This document shows, in pieces, positions 19,567 through 27,740 of a stretch of DNA of 64,000 nucleotides; the first letter of the stretch is position 1, and each line of letters opens with the position of its first letter. The position numbers were made by a program, and so were the translations under genes. Source of the DNA: Pseudomonadota bacterium (GTDB lineage: Bacteria > Myxococcota_A > UBA796 > GCA-2862545); contig JAGSGY010000013.1 of NCBI GenBank assembly GCA_023954855.1, forward strand, positions 1 through 64,000, read 5' to 3'. The notes below the pieces were generated by a model. That model saw only the letters and a list, made by a program, of their open reading frames with translations, made no database searches and had not been told where the DNA came from.

Positions 19567-20499
19567 CTGAAGCTACTCGTCACGGGTGGCCTCAAGCCCA
19601 GTGGCTCCGTCAAGGAGCCTCTTCGCGCCGCACTGATGCTGCTCGACCTTACGTCGGGCAAGATCGTGCGGCGCCGCTGGTTGTCGGATCCCGATCGGGA
19701 ACCCCCGGGCTGCCATGCGGAAGCTACGGTGCCGGCGTGGGTCGGGTCTCGCCTGCTCGTGCCAACGCGGGCGGCGCTTTACGAGGTCGATCCGGCGACT
19801 CTGGAGTATCGCCTCGAGCAGTTTCATCCGTGGATGACCGACCTACACAGCGTGGCCCCTCGTCCGAGCGGCGGCGTGGTGCTGACCTCCACGGGAATCG
19901 ATGCCGTTCTGGAGTTTCCCGAGGAAGGTGAGCCGTTTCGGCACAATTTGGCCGAGAACCGTCCGTGCGCCAGACAAGAGGACTTTCGCAGGGTGGCATA
20001 TCCCTCGCTGAAACCGCACCTCGTCCACCCCAACTACGCCTGCTTTCGGGGTGACGAACTCTGGGTCACACGCTTCGAAGACCGGTGCGCCCGAAGCCTC
20101 TCAGGACGTGAGGTCGCGCTGCCAGAGGGCCACCCGCACGATGGCGTGCTGCGACAGGGCCTGGTCTGGTACACCACGACCACGGGGCATGTGATTGCGG
20201 TGGACCCCGACACCCTCGAGCGACGCGAGCACTACGACCTCAACGAACTCACGGGGTCACCGCGTCTTCTAGGCTGGTGCCGTGGGGTCGAGGTGGTCGG
20301 TGAGCGGGTGTACATCGGCATGACCCAACTCCGCGACAGCCAGCACCGCGAGGTGCTTCGCTGGCTTGCAAGGGGCGAGGCAGGTAGACGCCTACCCACG
20401 CGGGTGGTCGAGCTCGAGCGGGGGACGGGGCGCCTGCTCCGGTCCTTCCCCGTGGGAAACCGCGTCGGTGGAACGATTCACGGTTTGCTCGCGCTCTAG
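19567..20499 (+). CDS. Propeller-like conserved protein, probable CTG start
   Basis: About 310 residues if translation begins at CTG 19567. The first ATG (19636) would cut 23 residues that look native (KLLVTGGLKPSGSVKEPLRAA). GGGAG at 19556-19560 is spaced 6 nt from the CTG, and no ATG, GTG or TTG lies between the preceding stop and 19636. Repeated 'V-W/L-V...D-x-x-(T)-(L)-E' strands (ALYEVDPATLEYR, VIAVDPDTLERREHY) suggest a beta-propeller. I do not recognise a named family and cannot assign a role. No signal peptide is seen, so it is probably cytoplasmic. The 3' end overlaps the convergent CobW gene by 4 bp. Confidence 0.75.
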   Translation: MKLLVTGGLKPSGSVKEPLRAALMLLDLTSGKIVRRRWLSDPDREPPGCHAEATVPAWVGSRLLVPTRAALYEVDPATLEYRLEQFHPWMTDLHSVAPRPSGGVVLTSTGIDAVLEFPEEGEPFRHNLAENRPCARQEDFRRVAYPSLKPHLVHPNYACFRGDELWVTRFEDRCARSLSGREVALPEGHPHDGVLRQGLVWYTTTTGHVIAVDPDTLERREHYDLNELTGSPRLLGWCRGVEVVGERVYIGMTQLRDSQHREVLRWLARGEAGRRLPTRVVELERGTGRLLRSFPVGNRVGGTIHGLLAL

Positions 20500-21374
20500 T
20501 CCCGTCGAATCACGACAACCCGGCCGACGAGCTCGTCTGGAACTGGCTTTGGCGGGATCGTAATCTCGATTCGGGGACCCACGCCCTGCACCACGCGGAC
20601 GCCGGCCTCGGTGCGGATGAACCCCTTCGCTCGCAGGGCTTGCTCGGCAGCCACGGCTTCGAGCACGTCCGCCTCGTCCACCACGCCCGGAAACGAGAGC
20701 TCATGGGTTCCGAAGTGCTCGTGGGTATGAGCGCCGACGGTCGCCGCCGGGTCACGCCGGGCGCGCCGAAGCTCTTCGGGGTCGGGCGGGAACAGCGCTG
20801 ATCCGGGAACGCGGCCGAAGGTGGCTTCGATGACCGGCTGGCCACCCGTCAGCTCCTCCAGTCGCTCCTTGCATGCGGCGGCGACGGTGTCGTCGACGAG
20901 ATCGCGCTTGTTGAGGACCAGCAGGTCCGCGGCCTCGATCTGGGCTTCGGAGGTCTCGTCGAGCTCTTCGGTGATCGAGAACCGATCCGCGTCGACGACC
21001 ACGGCGACGACCTCATCGCTGATGAGGTCCGAGAGTGGAGCCCGCCAGAACTGAATGACCAGCTCGCCGGGAAGGGCGACGCCTGAGGTCTCGAGCACGA
21101 GGCGGTCCGGCTTCACGGTGGTGAGTAGGGCCTCGAGGGTCTCGGAAAGTGCATCCGAGAGCTTGCAGCACACGCAGCCGCCGTCCAGCTCGACAAAGCC
21201 TTCTTCGCCGGCGTCGAGCAGCGCTCTGTCGATGCCCGTGTCTCCGAACTCGTTCGAGACGATGGCGAGGCGAACTCCGTCGCGCTGGGCCTCTTCCAGC
21301 AGGTGCTGTACGAGCGTCGTCTTTCCTGCACCGAGGAAGCCGGAGACGATCAGAGCGGGAATGGGGGTCTGCAT
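20496..21374 (-). CDS. CobW/P47K-family G3E GTPase (metal chaperone)
   Basis: 292 residues. The Walker A motif GFLGAGKTTL is at the N-terminus, the family metal-binding motif GGCVCCKL follows near residue 67, and the guanine-specificity motif NKRD is near residue 147. The CobW C-terminal domain (about 195-292) follows. The Cys-x-Cys-Cys motif binds transition metals, commonly zinc or cobalt, for GTP-dependent delivery to client enzymes. No client gene or Zur-like site is evident nearby. It is followed closely by the sulfotransferase gene on the same strand (6-bp gap). Confidence 0.9.
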   Translation of the reverse strand: MQTPIPALIVSGFLGAGKTTLVQHLLEEAQRDGVRLAIVSNEFGDTGIDRALLDAGEEGFVELDGGCVCCKLSDALSETLEALLTTVKPDRLVLETSGVALPGELVIQFWRAPLSDLISDEVVAVVVDADRFSITEELDETSEAQIEAADLLVLNKRDLVDDTVAAACKERLEELTGGQPVIEATFGRVPGSALFPPDPEELRRARRDPAATVGAHTHEHFGTHELSFPGVVDEADVLEAVAAEQALRAKGFIRTEAGVRVVQGVGPRIEITIPPKPVPDELVGRVVVIRRD

Positions 21375-21380
21375 ATGAGG

Positions 21381-22403
21381 CTACTCGCGGAGGAGGACGT
21401 CGCAGTAGAATCGGACCTTCTTGAGGGTCCGTCCCAGCGTGTTCTGATGGATGTTCTTGCGTAGGACAAGCAGGGCGCGCCGCTCTACGCTGTATCGGTC
21501 CCACTTGGTGACCTTGCGTTGGGCCTGGGCCGCGGCATCCTCGTCGACACCGTTCAACGGCTCGAACAGGGCCTCGCGAGGGGTGCCGAAGCGCTCGAGG
21601 TCTTCGTCGTCTAGCCGCTGCACCATGGCTTCGAGTTGAGCGATGCGGTCGCGATTGCCGGCCACCTGCTTTGCCCACTTGTGGACCGAGGACGTCGTAG
21701 GACGGTTGTGCTGGGCCACGCCGATGGGGTCGCCCAGGCCCTTGCCCTCGACCTTCTTGCTCCCGTACTCGATGAGCTCGTCGGAGTAGGGAATCTCCGC
21801 CGCCGCACAGATGGCCCGGAGGTGCGTCTCGGGGTCAGCCACTAGGCTCTCGTACTGGACGTGGTGAAAGCGCTTGGGTGGGTCTGCCAGAAATGCACTG
21901 ATGGCCGGAACGTACCGCTGCACGATGGGATTGAAGGCCTCCGCGGCCGCCCAGTCGTCGTCGAAGAAGCTCTTCGCGAAGGACGAGAAAATCGCGAACG
22001 GATGCCGGGTGAGCACGATGAACACGGCGTCTGGATACAGGCGCTTCAAGAACGGAAGCACCAGCGCGTACGCCGGTGTTTTATCCAGGAAGTACCGCTT
22101 TCCAGTGGGCTCGAGCATCCGTCCATACAGGGTGTCGCTGTAGGCGCGGAGTGCTTCGAGATAGTCCTGTTCGCCGCCGGGAAGCTCGTCGACGAAGGCC
22201 CGTGCACCCTGGTGAGCCTGGAAGGGGTCGTAGGAGGCCTTGTCGGGGTAGGCGTAGTAGCCGAGGTGCGCGAGCGGGGTCATCAGGTGCGGCTCTGGCC
22301 GCGTGTAGATGTCCGGATGCATGTTGAGCATACGCATCAGCAGCGTTGTCCCGGAGCGCGGCGCGCCGATGACAAAGAAGAGTCGCTGGGACATGTCCGG
22401 CAT
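21381..22403 (-). CDS. PAPS-dependent sulfotransferase family protein
   Basis: 340 residues. The PAPS 5'-phosphosulfate loop (GAPRSGTTLLMRML) is at the N-terminus, and the 3'-phosphate-binding segment (VIFVLTRHPFAIFSSF-like, read here as FIVLTRHPFAIFSSF) is near residue 130. The remaining length fits a single sulfotransferase domain. The acceptor is unknown; carbohydrate or lipid sulfation at the envelope is possible. The start is ATG 22403 with GGAGG 7 nt upstream. It is divergent from the methyltransferase gene at 22464, sharing a 60-bp intergenic region. Confidence 0.88.
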   Translation of the reverse strand: MPDMSQRLFFVIGAPRSGTTLLMRMLNMHPDIYTRPEPHLMTPLAHLGYYAYPDKASYDPFQAHQGARAFVDELPGGEQDYLEALRAYSDTLYGRMLEPTGKRYFLDKTPAYALVLPFLKRLYPDAVFIVLTRHPFAIFSSFAKSFFDDDWAAAEAFNPIVQRYVPAISAFLADPPKRFHHVQYESLVADPETHLRAICAAAEIPYSDELIEYGSKKVEGKGLGDPIGVAQHNRPTTSSVHKWAKQVAGNRDRIAQLEAMVQRLDDEDLERFGTPREALFEPLNGVDEDAAAQAQRKVTKWDRYSVERRALLVLRKNIHQNTLGRTLKKVRFYCDVLLRE

Positions 22404-22463
22404 GTCGGGGCCTCCAAGCGTGGCGGACTAACCCGGTAGCTCATCGTCGGATACGCTTGCGTC

Positions 22464-23177
22464 GTGACTGAGCTCTATACATCCGGCCGCTACCTCGACG
22501 AGAACCCCGACTGGCACGACCGCGGCGGGGTGCTCAAGGCCGAGGTGCTGGCGAATCTCGCCCTGGCACACGCGCTTCGTCCCGAGAAGGTCGTCGATGT
22601 GGGCTGCGGCGGGGGACTCGCGCTCCGCTCGTTCAAGGACATGGTCGAGCTGCGGGGATGGTCAGGCGTCGACTTCGAGGGGTGGGACATCGCGTCCGCT
22701 GCCATCGACAGGGCGCGCCGGCACACGACCGCGGGTCTACGCTTTCATGTCGGCGACTGGCTGGCGTCCGGGGAGACGGCGGATCTCGTGCTCTGCGTGG
22801 ACGTGTTCGAGCACGTTGCCGATGACCGGACCTTCCTGCGCCGGCTGGCCGGGCAGACCGAGTTTGCCTTGTTTCGAATCCCCCTCGACGACTGCCGCTG
22901 GAACCGGGCGCGTCCGGAGAGATTGAGGGAGCTAGAGCGTCGCTACGGCCACCTGCATCACTACCATCGCAAAGCGGCGCTCGAGCGGCTTACCGCCGCC
23001 GGCTTCGAACCCCTTGGAGGGGTCTACCATCGCGTGCCCCCAGATCTCATGCGTCTGCGGTCCGTCGCCATGGACGCGCTACGTCGGCGGCTGTTCGCGC
23101 GTTGGCCACACCTGACGGTACGCACACTCGGCGGCTGGAGCCTCGTGGTCTTGGCTCAGTCCACGGTGAAGGCGTAG
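22464..23177 (+). CDS. Class I SAM-dependent methyltransferase
   Basis: 237 residues. The SAM-binding glycine motif VVDVGCGGGLALRSF is near residue 45, the acidic strand-2 segment (GWDIASAAIDRARR) near 73, and DLVLCVDVFEHV is the post-motif near 105. The layout resembles UbiG/small-molecule methyltransferases; the substrate is unknown. GTG 22464 is the start. The last 22 bp overlap the convergent alkyltransferase-like gene. Confidence 0.85.
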   Translation: MTELYTSGRYLDENPDWHDRGGVLKAEVLANLALAHALRPEKVVDVGCGGGLALRSFKDMVELRGWSGVDFEGWDIASAAIDRARRHTTAGLRFHVGDWLASGETADLVLCVDVFEHVADDRTFLRRLAGQTEFALFRIPLDDCRWNRARPERLRELERRYGHLHHYHRKAALERLTAAGFEPLGGVYHRVPPDLMRLRSVAMDALRRRLFARWPHLTVRTLGGWSLVVLAQSTVKA

Positions 23178-23500
23178 CGAAAGCGCTTGAGATCGACGCG
23201 ACCCTTGGCGCTAAACACCACACCTTCGGCTTCGAGTCGGAGCTGTTGTTCGGACGGACGATCCACGTCCCCTCGGTGGGAGATCATGCCCTTGGCGTTG
23301 ATGACCCGATGCCAGGGCACGTCGTCATCATCGGGCCGCACGCGCAGGCCAGCGAGAGCAAATCCGACCTGTCGAGCGGCGCGGACGGTCCCGAGAGCCG
23401 CTGCAACTTGACCGTAGGTGACCACCGTTCCCGATGGGACTTCACGCACTTTCTCGTAGACGCGGTTCCAAAAGCCTGGCCGTACGACGCGCTCTTCCAT
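23156..23500 (-). CDS. Alkyltransferase-like (ATL) DNA repair protein
   Basis: 114 residues from ATG 23500 (GGGAG 6 nt upstream). The protein is the DNA-binding domain of O6-alkylguanine-DNA alkyltransferases: VPSGTVVTYGQVAAALG, ARQVGFAL, and VPWHRVINAKGMIS. Trp replaces the reactive Cys of the P-C-H-R-V motif, the hallmark of ATL proteins. These bind and flip O6-alkylguanine without repairing it and hand the lesion to nucleotide excision repair. Length is typical for ATLs (about 100-115). Confidence 0.9.
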   Translation of the reverse strand: MEERVVRPGFWNRVYEKVREVPSGTVVTYGQVAAALGTVRAARQVGFALAGLRVRPDDDDVPWHRVINAKGMISHRGDVDRPSEQQLRLEAEGVVFSAKGRVDLKRFRYAFTVD

Positions 23501-23589
23501 GCGGACTCCCTGCTCACACGTCGCACGCTGGAGTCGAGCCGACAAGGGCCCGGTGGGAGGCGGTGCTGTGGATGGATATGGGTTGGGCC

Positions 23590-24612
23590 ATGAACTGGCG
23601 CATCCTTCTTCCACTGACCCTTGCGGGCTGCTTTCTCTTCGAACCCACCGAGACCGGGCCGTCCGCGATGGTTGGACGCTTGTTGTCGCCCAGGGGAGTG
23701 CCCGTACGCGACATCGAGCTCCGCTCGCTCGAGGCCCGGAGCAAGACCGATGCTGGCGGTGAGTTCTCGGTGGTCTACAAGGAACCCAACCAGAACGTCA
23801 CGTTCATGTGGGAGGGGGCGAGCTACCGGCGCATCTACCGCTCAGCGGAGGACCATGGAAAGCGCCTGGACCTACGGCTACCCGAGGTTCGCAACGCCGT
23901 GGTCGACTGCAGCCTTCCGGAGACCTGCGATCTCAAGCTGCATTGGGATCTCGGCGATGGACTCACAGCCTCTGCGCGCGCTCGCTGCGTGCCGGGGGAA
24001 CCGTCGGCTCCTCTTCTTGGCGTCCCCAAAGGAATGCCAGCTGCGACCTGCGGGCAGGGCAGCACAGCGACGTCGCTCGGGGTGCAGGATCACGGGGAAG
24101 TTCTCCTTGTCTCACCGCCCGCAGTGCGGGTCGAGGTGCGTGTCGTGGGTGAGGGAGCGACGGACTGCTCCATCTCGATTCGCAGCCAGGTGACCCCCGG
24201 GCTTGCGGCAGAGTTCGATCTGCTCGGCACGGGCACTGCGAGTGCGGTCTGCGCCGGCATCCCTTCGATGCCAGCCGTCGTCGGGCATGATGTGCGACAG
24301 GCCGAGCTTGCGTGGAGGCCCGAGGTTGCTTGGTTCTCCGCGCCGGCGAAGGGCGCCGTACGCCTGGTCGCAGAGGCTGGACCGCTCGCCGGCGTCGCGA
24401 CGGAGATTCCTCAAGTCGAAGGACAGCTGCGGCTTCCCGTAGGACTTCCCGCGGGTTCCTACCGTCTCATCTCGGGAGCGCAGGCCCTGCTGACCGTGGT
24501 GGAGGCCGGACCGGCCGGGGTGGTTTCCGCCAAGACGACGACCGACGGCTGGGGAGGGTCCTTGGTCCTTGAGGCACCGCTCCCCGCCGGCCGGGTACCG
24601 GTTCAGCGCTAG
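23590..24612 (+). CDS. Lipoprotein, function unknown
   Basis: About 340 residues starting MNWRILLPLTLAGC, with lipobox Leu-Ala-Gly-Cys. A carboxypeptidase-regulatory-like segment (MVGRLLSPRGVPVRDIELRS...TDAGGEFSV) covers residues 25-75 of the precursor. Beta-rich sequence with several Cys pairs follows, suggesting disulfides in the periplasm. In-frame ATGs at 23572 and 23578 are alternative starts; GGGAGG at 23555-23560 is 11 nt from the former, so the start is uncertain by up to six residues. No catalytic motif was found. The domain type matches the lipoprotein at 816-2333. Confidence 0.75.
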   Translation: MNWRILLPLTLAGCFLFEPTETGPSAMVGRLLSPRGVPVRDIELRSLEARSKTDAGGEFSVVYKEPNQNVTFMWEGASYRRIYRSAEDHGKRLDLRLPEVRNAVVDCSLPETCDLKLHWDLGDGLTASARARCVPGEPSAPLLGVPKGMPAATCGQGSTATSLGVQDHGEVLLVSPPAVRVEVRVVGEGATDCSISIRSQVTPGLAAEFDLLGTGTASAVCAGIPSMPAVVGHDVRQAELAWRPEVAWFSAPAKGAVRLVAEAGPLAGVATEIPQVEGQLRLPVGLPAGSYRLISGAQALLTVVEAGPAGVVSAKTTTDGWGGSLVLEAPLPAGRVPVQR

Positions 24613-24656
24613 CCGCGTGGCCTAGGTCTTGCAATAGACATCTTGTGGAGGTGACC

Positions 24657-26276
24657 GTGTCTGAGTCCACAGCCATGACCAAGTTTCCAGCACCGGCGCG
24701 ATGGACCTCGAGCGGGGTTCGCCGGACGTACAGCGCCGACCAGCTTGCCGAAGCGCTGGCAAAGCCCGAGCTGTGGCCGGCATCCAGCACGGTGCGGGAG
24801 TCGGCCGGGCTTCTGCCGGGCTGGAGCTTTGCCGAGTTTGCGGATGACGCTCGGGTCACCGGACAGGACGAGCAGGTGGCGGCGCGCGAGAGCGAGGCAA
24901 GGGCCGAGCGGTTGACGGGGGTGGCCGTGGACTACCTCGACGACCCCACGGTGGACGAGACGCACATCGCCCAGTGGTGGCACGGATTCCGCTTTGTGGC
25001 CTACACCACTGCCTTTCATCAGGTTCCGCAGGGGGAACGGCCGGCAGGTCCGCGGTGGCGCGTGCTCTTGGGGCTATCCCGGGCGGTGTCCATCGATGAA
25101 GGGCGCCTGCTCGCGGCATGGGCTCGTCATCCCCGTCGCGAAGCAGGGATGGTGGCGAAGACGGCGCTCGACGTGTGCCGCGTGTTTCCGGTGCCGGCTA
25201 TCTCACCCGGCGGCTACTCGTCGACGCAGGGCGCGGGCCCTCTCTTGGACCCTGATGCAGCGATTCAGGAACTTGAAGCGTGGACGCGCGAAGACGTCGA
25301 GCGAGAGGCTCGAGCGGACCTTGCGGGTTGCTTGCTCGATGAGGCCGTCCAGGCCTTCGTTGTGGCGAGAACCGATGGAGCTCAGCCCGAACGCTTCGAC
25401 TGGGCTGGAACGCAGTCCGAACCGCCGCTGTTGACGACCTCCCTTCATGCAGATGAATGCCCGCTGGGTCTGCCTTCGCTCTCAGTGCTAGGGCCGCTCT
25501 GGCCAGGTCGACTCGTGCTGCTGGTGGGCACGGCGGGCAGTGGGCGTACGGCGCTCGCCCTCCAGACGGCTGCGGCGGTCGCGGCGGCCGGACAGCCCGT
25601 ACTCTACGTGTCTCTCGATGTGGGGGTTGATGAGATGGTGGCGCGATTGCTCGCTCTTCGATCGGAACAGGCCGTCGCCTATCGCGATGTGCTCCTCGCA
25701 CGACATGACGCCGAGAATCTCGAGACCGCTTGTGCTTCGCTCGTCGAGTCGCTCAAGTCCCTACACATCTGGGCGCCACGGCATGCCGAGCGCACCGGCG
25801 ACGCGTTGGTCGAGCGGGTGAAGTCGCTGCGCCGGGCCTCGCATGGCCGCGCTCCGCTCGTCATCCTCGATCCGGTTGATGACTGGCAAGACTCCGGGGC
25901 CGCGCACCCGCTGGGCGAGCTCTTCGGCGCGTTGCGGGATGTGGCCCGGCCAGGTTGTCTTGGCGCAGACTGGCCCGGTGCCGCCGTCATCGCCTTGTCT
26001 GGCGTGCGGCAGGACCTGGCGACCGCCTTCGCTCAAGCCGATCCGACCGCCGAGCGCTGGCAGGACGCGCTGTCCAGCTCCGTTGAGGCGGGGCCGACCC
26101 GGGAGGCTGCGCTGTTGCTGGGTCTCATCTCTCGCGAGCGCAGCGAAGGATCGGAGGTACGGGCCACAACGCTCGTGGCGGCCAAGAACCGACATGGCCG
26201 TGCGGCCGTGCTCTCTTTCGACTTCAACGCTCGTCGGGGGCGCTTTTCGGAGCCGGCCGATCCGCCGCAACGATGA
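24657..26276 (+). CDS. Primase-polymerase-like / RecA-fold ATPase protein
   Basis: 539 residues from GTG 24657 (GGAGG 5 nt upstream). Residues about 85-185 look like an archaeo-eukaryotic-primase (PrimPol) domain: acidic VDYLDD 91-96, AYTTAFHQ with His121, RWRVLLGLSRAVS 133-145, and LDVCRVFPVPA, which resembles the DPxR-F-xxPA segment of phage and plasmid primases. Residues about 275-530 form a DnaB/RecA-type ATPase with P-loop GTAGSGRT 291-298 and Walker B LVILDPVDDW 401-410. The invariant P-loop Lys is Arg297. The layout recalls phage or plasmid primase-helicases, but no other replication gene is near. It overlaps the 3' end of the convergent PhyH gene by 53 bp. Confidence 0.7.
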   Translation: MSESTAMTKFPAPARWTSSGVRRTYSADQLAEALAKPELWPASSTVRESAGLLPGWSFAEFADDARVTGQDEQVAARESEARAERLTGVAVDYLDDPTVDETHIAQWWHGFRFVAYTTAFHQVPQGERPAGPRWRVLLGLSRAVSIDEGRLLAAWARHPRREAGMVAKTALDVCRVFPVPAISPGGYSSTQGAGPLLDPDAAIQELEAWTREDVEREARADLAGCLLDEAVQAFVVARTDGAQPERFDWAGTQSEPPLLTTSLHADECPLGLPSLSVLGPLWPGRLVLLVGTAGSGRTALALQTAAAVAAAGQPVLYVSLDVGVDEMVARLLALRSEQAVAYRDVLLARHDAENLETACASLVESLKSLHIWAPRHAERTGDALVERVKSLRRASHGRAPLVILDPVDDWQDSGAAHPLGELFGALRDVARPGCLGADWPGAAVIALSGVRQDLATAFAQADPTAERWQDALSSSVEAGPTREAALLLGLISRERSEGSEVRATTLVAAKNRHGRAAVLSFDFNARRGRFSEPADPPQR

Positions 26277-27003
26277 AGTGCGCGATGAACGAGGAACGGG
26301 TCCGGCGCTGTCCGACGATCGGAGTGCGGCTGCCATGGACGGTGCGCCGGTCCCACCACACAGCGTCTCCCGCGGGGATGGTTGCAAGGACTGGCTGAAC
26401 CGTGGCGAGGACTTCTGTCAGATGCTCTGATAGGGCCTCAGCCTCTGCGCGACTGTCCTCCCGTTGTAGATGGCGCTTCTCCCACACGGCCCGTCCAAGT
26501 GTATCGAGAACGGGGTCTGCCTTTCTGTGGGTGCCCGGCCAGAGGACGAGGGGACCTGATGCCTCGACGATGGTCTCAAGTGCGATCCAGACGGCCACCA
26601 TTGCGCCGTCGGCCTGGTGTGGGTGGTCGTCGCGGTGCGGGGTCGAGCCCAGGCTGCTTTCATAGAACGCCGTTTGGTGTAGCTTCGCAGGCGCGCCGAG
26701 TACGGCACTTGCGCACTCGAGGAGTCTTGCCGAGGCAATGAGAGCCGACGCGGCATCGGAGACCTCCGGGTAGTCCACGAGGGTGTGTGGGTTGAGCAGC
26801 GGGTTGACAACTGCACCGTCGGTTGAGAACTGGTGGGACTCCCACCTCGCATTGTGCTGGCGCCGAAGCGGCTCTGTGGCGTGTTTCAGACGCAAGGTGA
26901 ACGCTCTGCGGAGCGCCTCGATATGCGCCTCTGGAGCCAGCTTAGGTGTGTGCGCATAGCCGTGGGTCGCGAGGGCATCGCGAAGCGCATCGAGTCCATT
27001 CAT
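26224..27003 (-). CDS. PhyH-like Fe(II)/2-oxoglutarate oxygenase
   Basis: 259 residues. The PhyH-family iron triad is visible: His123-x-Asp125 (TPHRDDHPHQ) and His223 (RTVHGSRTP), with Arg233/234 placed to bind 2-oxoglutarate. GPLVLWPGTHRK near 150-160 is also typical. A hydroxylation or halogenation-type reaction on a small molecule is expected; the substrate is unknown. It is transcribed away from the sigma-54 promoter region at 27130. Confidence 0.8.
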   Translation of the reverse strand: MNGLDALRDALATHGYAHTPKLAPEAHIEALRRAFTLRLKHATEPLRRQHNARWESHQFSTDGAVVNPLLNPHTLVDYPEVSDAASALIASARLLECASAVLGAPAKLHQTAFYESSLGSTPHRDDHPHQADGAMVAVWIALETIVEASGPLVLWPGTHRKADPVLDTLGRAVWEKRHLQREDSRAEAEALSEHLTEVLATVQPVLATIPAGDAVWWDRRTVHGSRTPIVGQRRTRSSFIAHFIVAADRPAPKSAPDER

Positions 27004-27051
27004 GTTGCGAGTGTACGCGCTGTGTTCGTGCGCGGCTTGTGCTGAGCGGTT

Positions 27052-27070
27052 TCACACACTTGGTGTGCGA
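27052..27070. promoter_or_regulatory. Inverted repeat, candidate enhancer-binding-protein site
   Basis: TCACACAC-TTG-GTGTGCGA is an inverted repeat with 8-bp arms and one mismatch pair, centred about 70 bp upstream of the -24 element at 27130. Position and symmetry fit a binding site for a sigma-54 activator; this is inference. Confidence 0.4.
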
Positions 27071-27129
27071 GATCCTCCAGTTTTAAAGGCCGGATCGGTG
27101 TGGTGGGGCAGCGCTGCAAGGAGGGCCGG

Positions 27130-27145
27130 TGGCACGGAGCTTGCT
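27130..27145 (+). promoter_or_regulatory. Sigma-54 (-24/-12) promoter
   Basis: TGGCACGGAGCTTGCT matches the consensus TGGCACG-N4-TTGCW at every defined position. A transcript from it would start near 27154-27157, leaving a leader of about 22 nt that includes AGGAGGG just before ATG 27178. Confidence 0.85.
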
Positions 27146-27177
27146 CTCTAGTAGGTGAATACCTCTAGGAGGGTCCC

Positions 27178-27726
27178 ATGGGACGCAAGCGGATTTATGC
27201 CTACTGTCTGACTGAGCTCAACCGCCTCTCTCGCGCGAATCAGATCTTCGAGAATGCTCTCGCCAAGATGATGGACTCCGCGCACGCGCCGCTGATGAAG
27301 GTGACGCTGGGTGAGCAGCTCGCCGTGAATACGCGCATCGGAGTGGCCCTACTCAAGGTCCACACGGCCCTCGAACACCCGCTCTCTCCCCAGGAAGATG
27401 CGGGTGCGAGCGGCATCGCCGCAGAGGCCCTGGTCTCGTGCAAGCTTGAGGACCCTGCGGTGCGCGACATTGCGCTCGCCCAGGCTGCTGTGCGCATGGA
27501 CCACTGGGAACTCGCCGGCTACACCGGACTCACCGCCTTCCTACGGCAGGTCATGCAAGATGACGCAGCCGACCAGATCGACAAGATCATCGAACTGCTG
27601 GGCATGGCCGATCGCCACATCGAGGCCCTTCGCCCGTCGCTCACCGAGCTGTCGCACGATGACGAGGCCCATGGTCATGAGACGCGCTCGCCGGAGAGCC
27701 GCGAACAGAAGATCATGATCGGCTAG
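27178..27726 (+). CDS. Ferritin-like (DUF892-type) four-helix protein
   Basis: 182 residues, almost wholly helical, with paired segments LTELNRLSRANQIFENALAKMM, ...GASGIAAEALVSCK, ...HWELAGYTGLTAFLRQVMQDDAADQIDK, which I quote only in part. The second half, with 'H-W-E-L-A-G-Y' then a helix with 'D-D-A-A-D-Q', resembles the YciE/YciF (DUF892) ferritin-like family. Not all iron-ligand Glu/His residues are evident, so iron binding is unproven. Such proteins are stress-induced. Here expression is expected to require sigma-54 and an activator (promoter at 27130-27145). AGGAGGG precedes ATG 27178. Confidence 0.65.
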   Translation: MGRKRIYAYCLTELNRLSRANQIFENALAKMMDSAHAPLMKVTLGEQLAVNTRIGVALLKVHTALEHPLSPQEDAGASGIAAEALVSCKLEDPAVRDIALAQAAVRMDHWELAGYTGLTAFLRQVMQDDAADQIDKIIELLGMADRHIEALRPSLTELSHDDEAHGHETRSPESREQKIMIG

Positions 27727-27740
27727 GCGGCCTCGGACCG

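Noticed and set aside
23156-23500. Active O6-methylguanine-DNA methyltransferase
   Set aside because: The reactive Cys of PCHRV is Trp, so it is an ATL protein.
24657-26276. Prophage or plasmid replication region
   Set aside because: No integrase, capsid, partition or repeat-origin features flank the primase-like gene; the neighbours are ordinary chromosomal genes.
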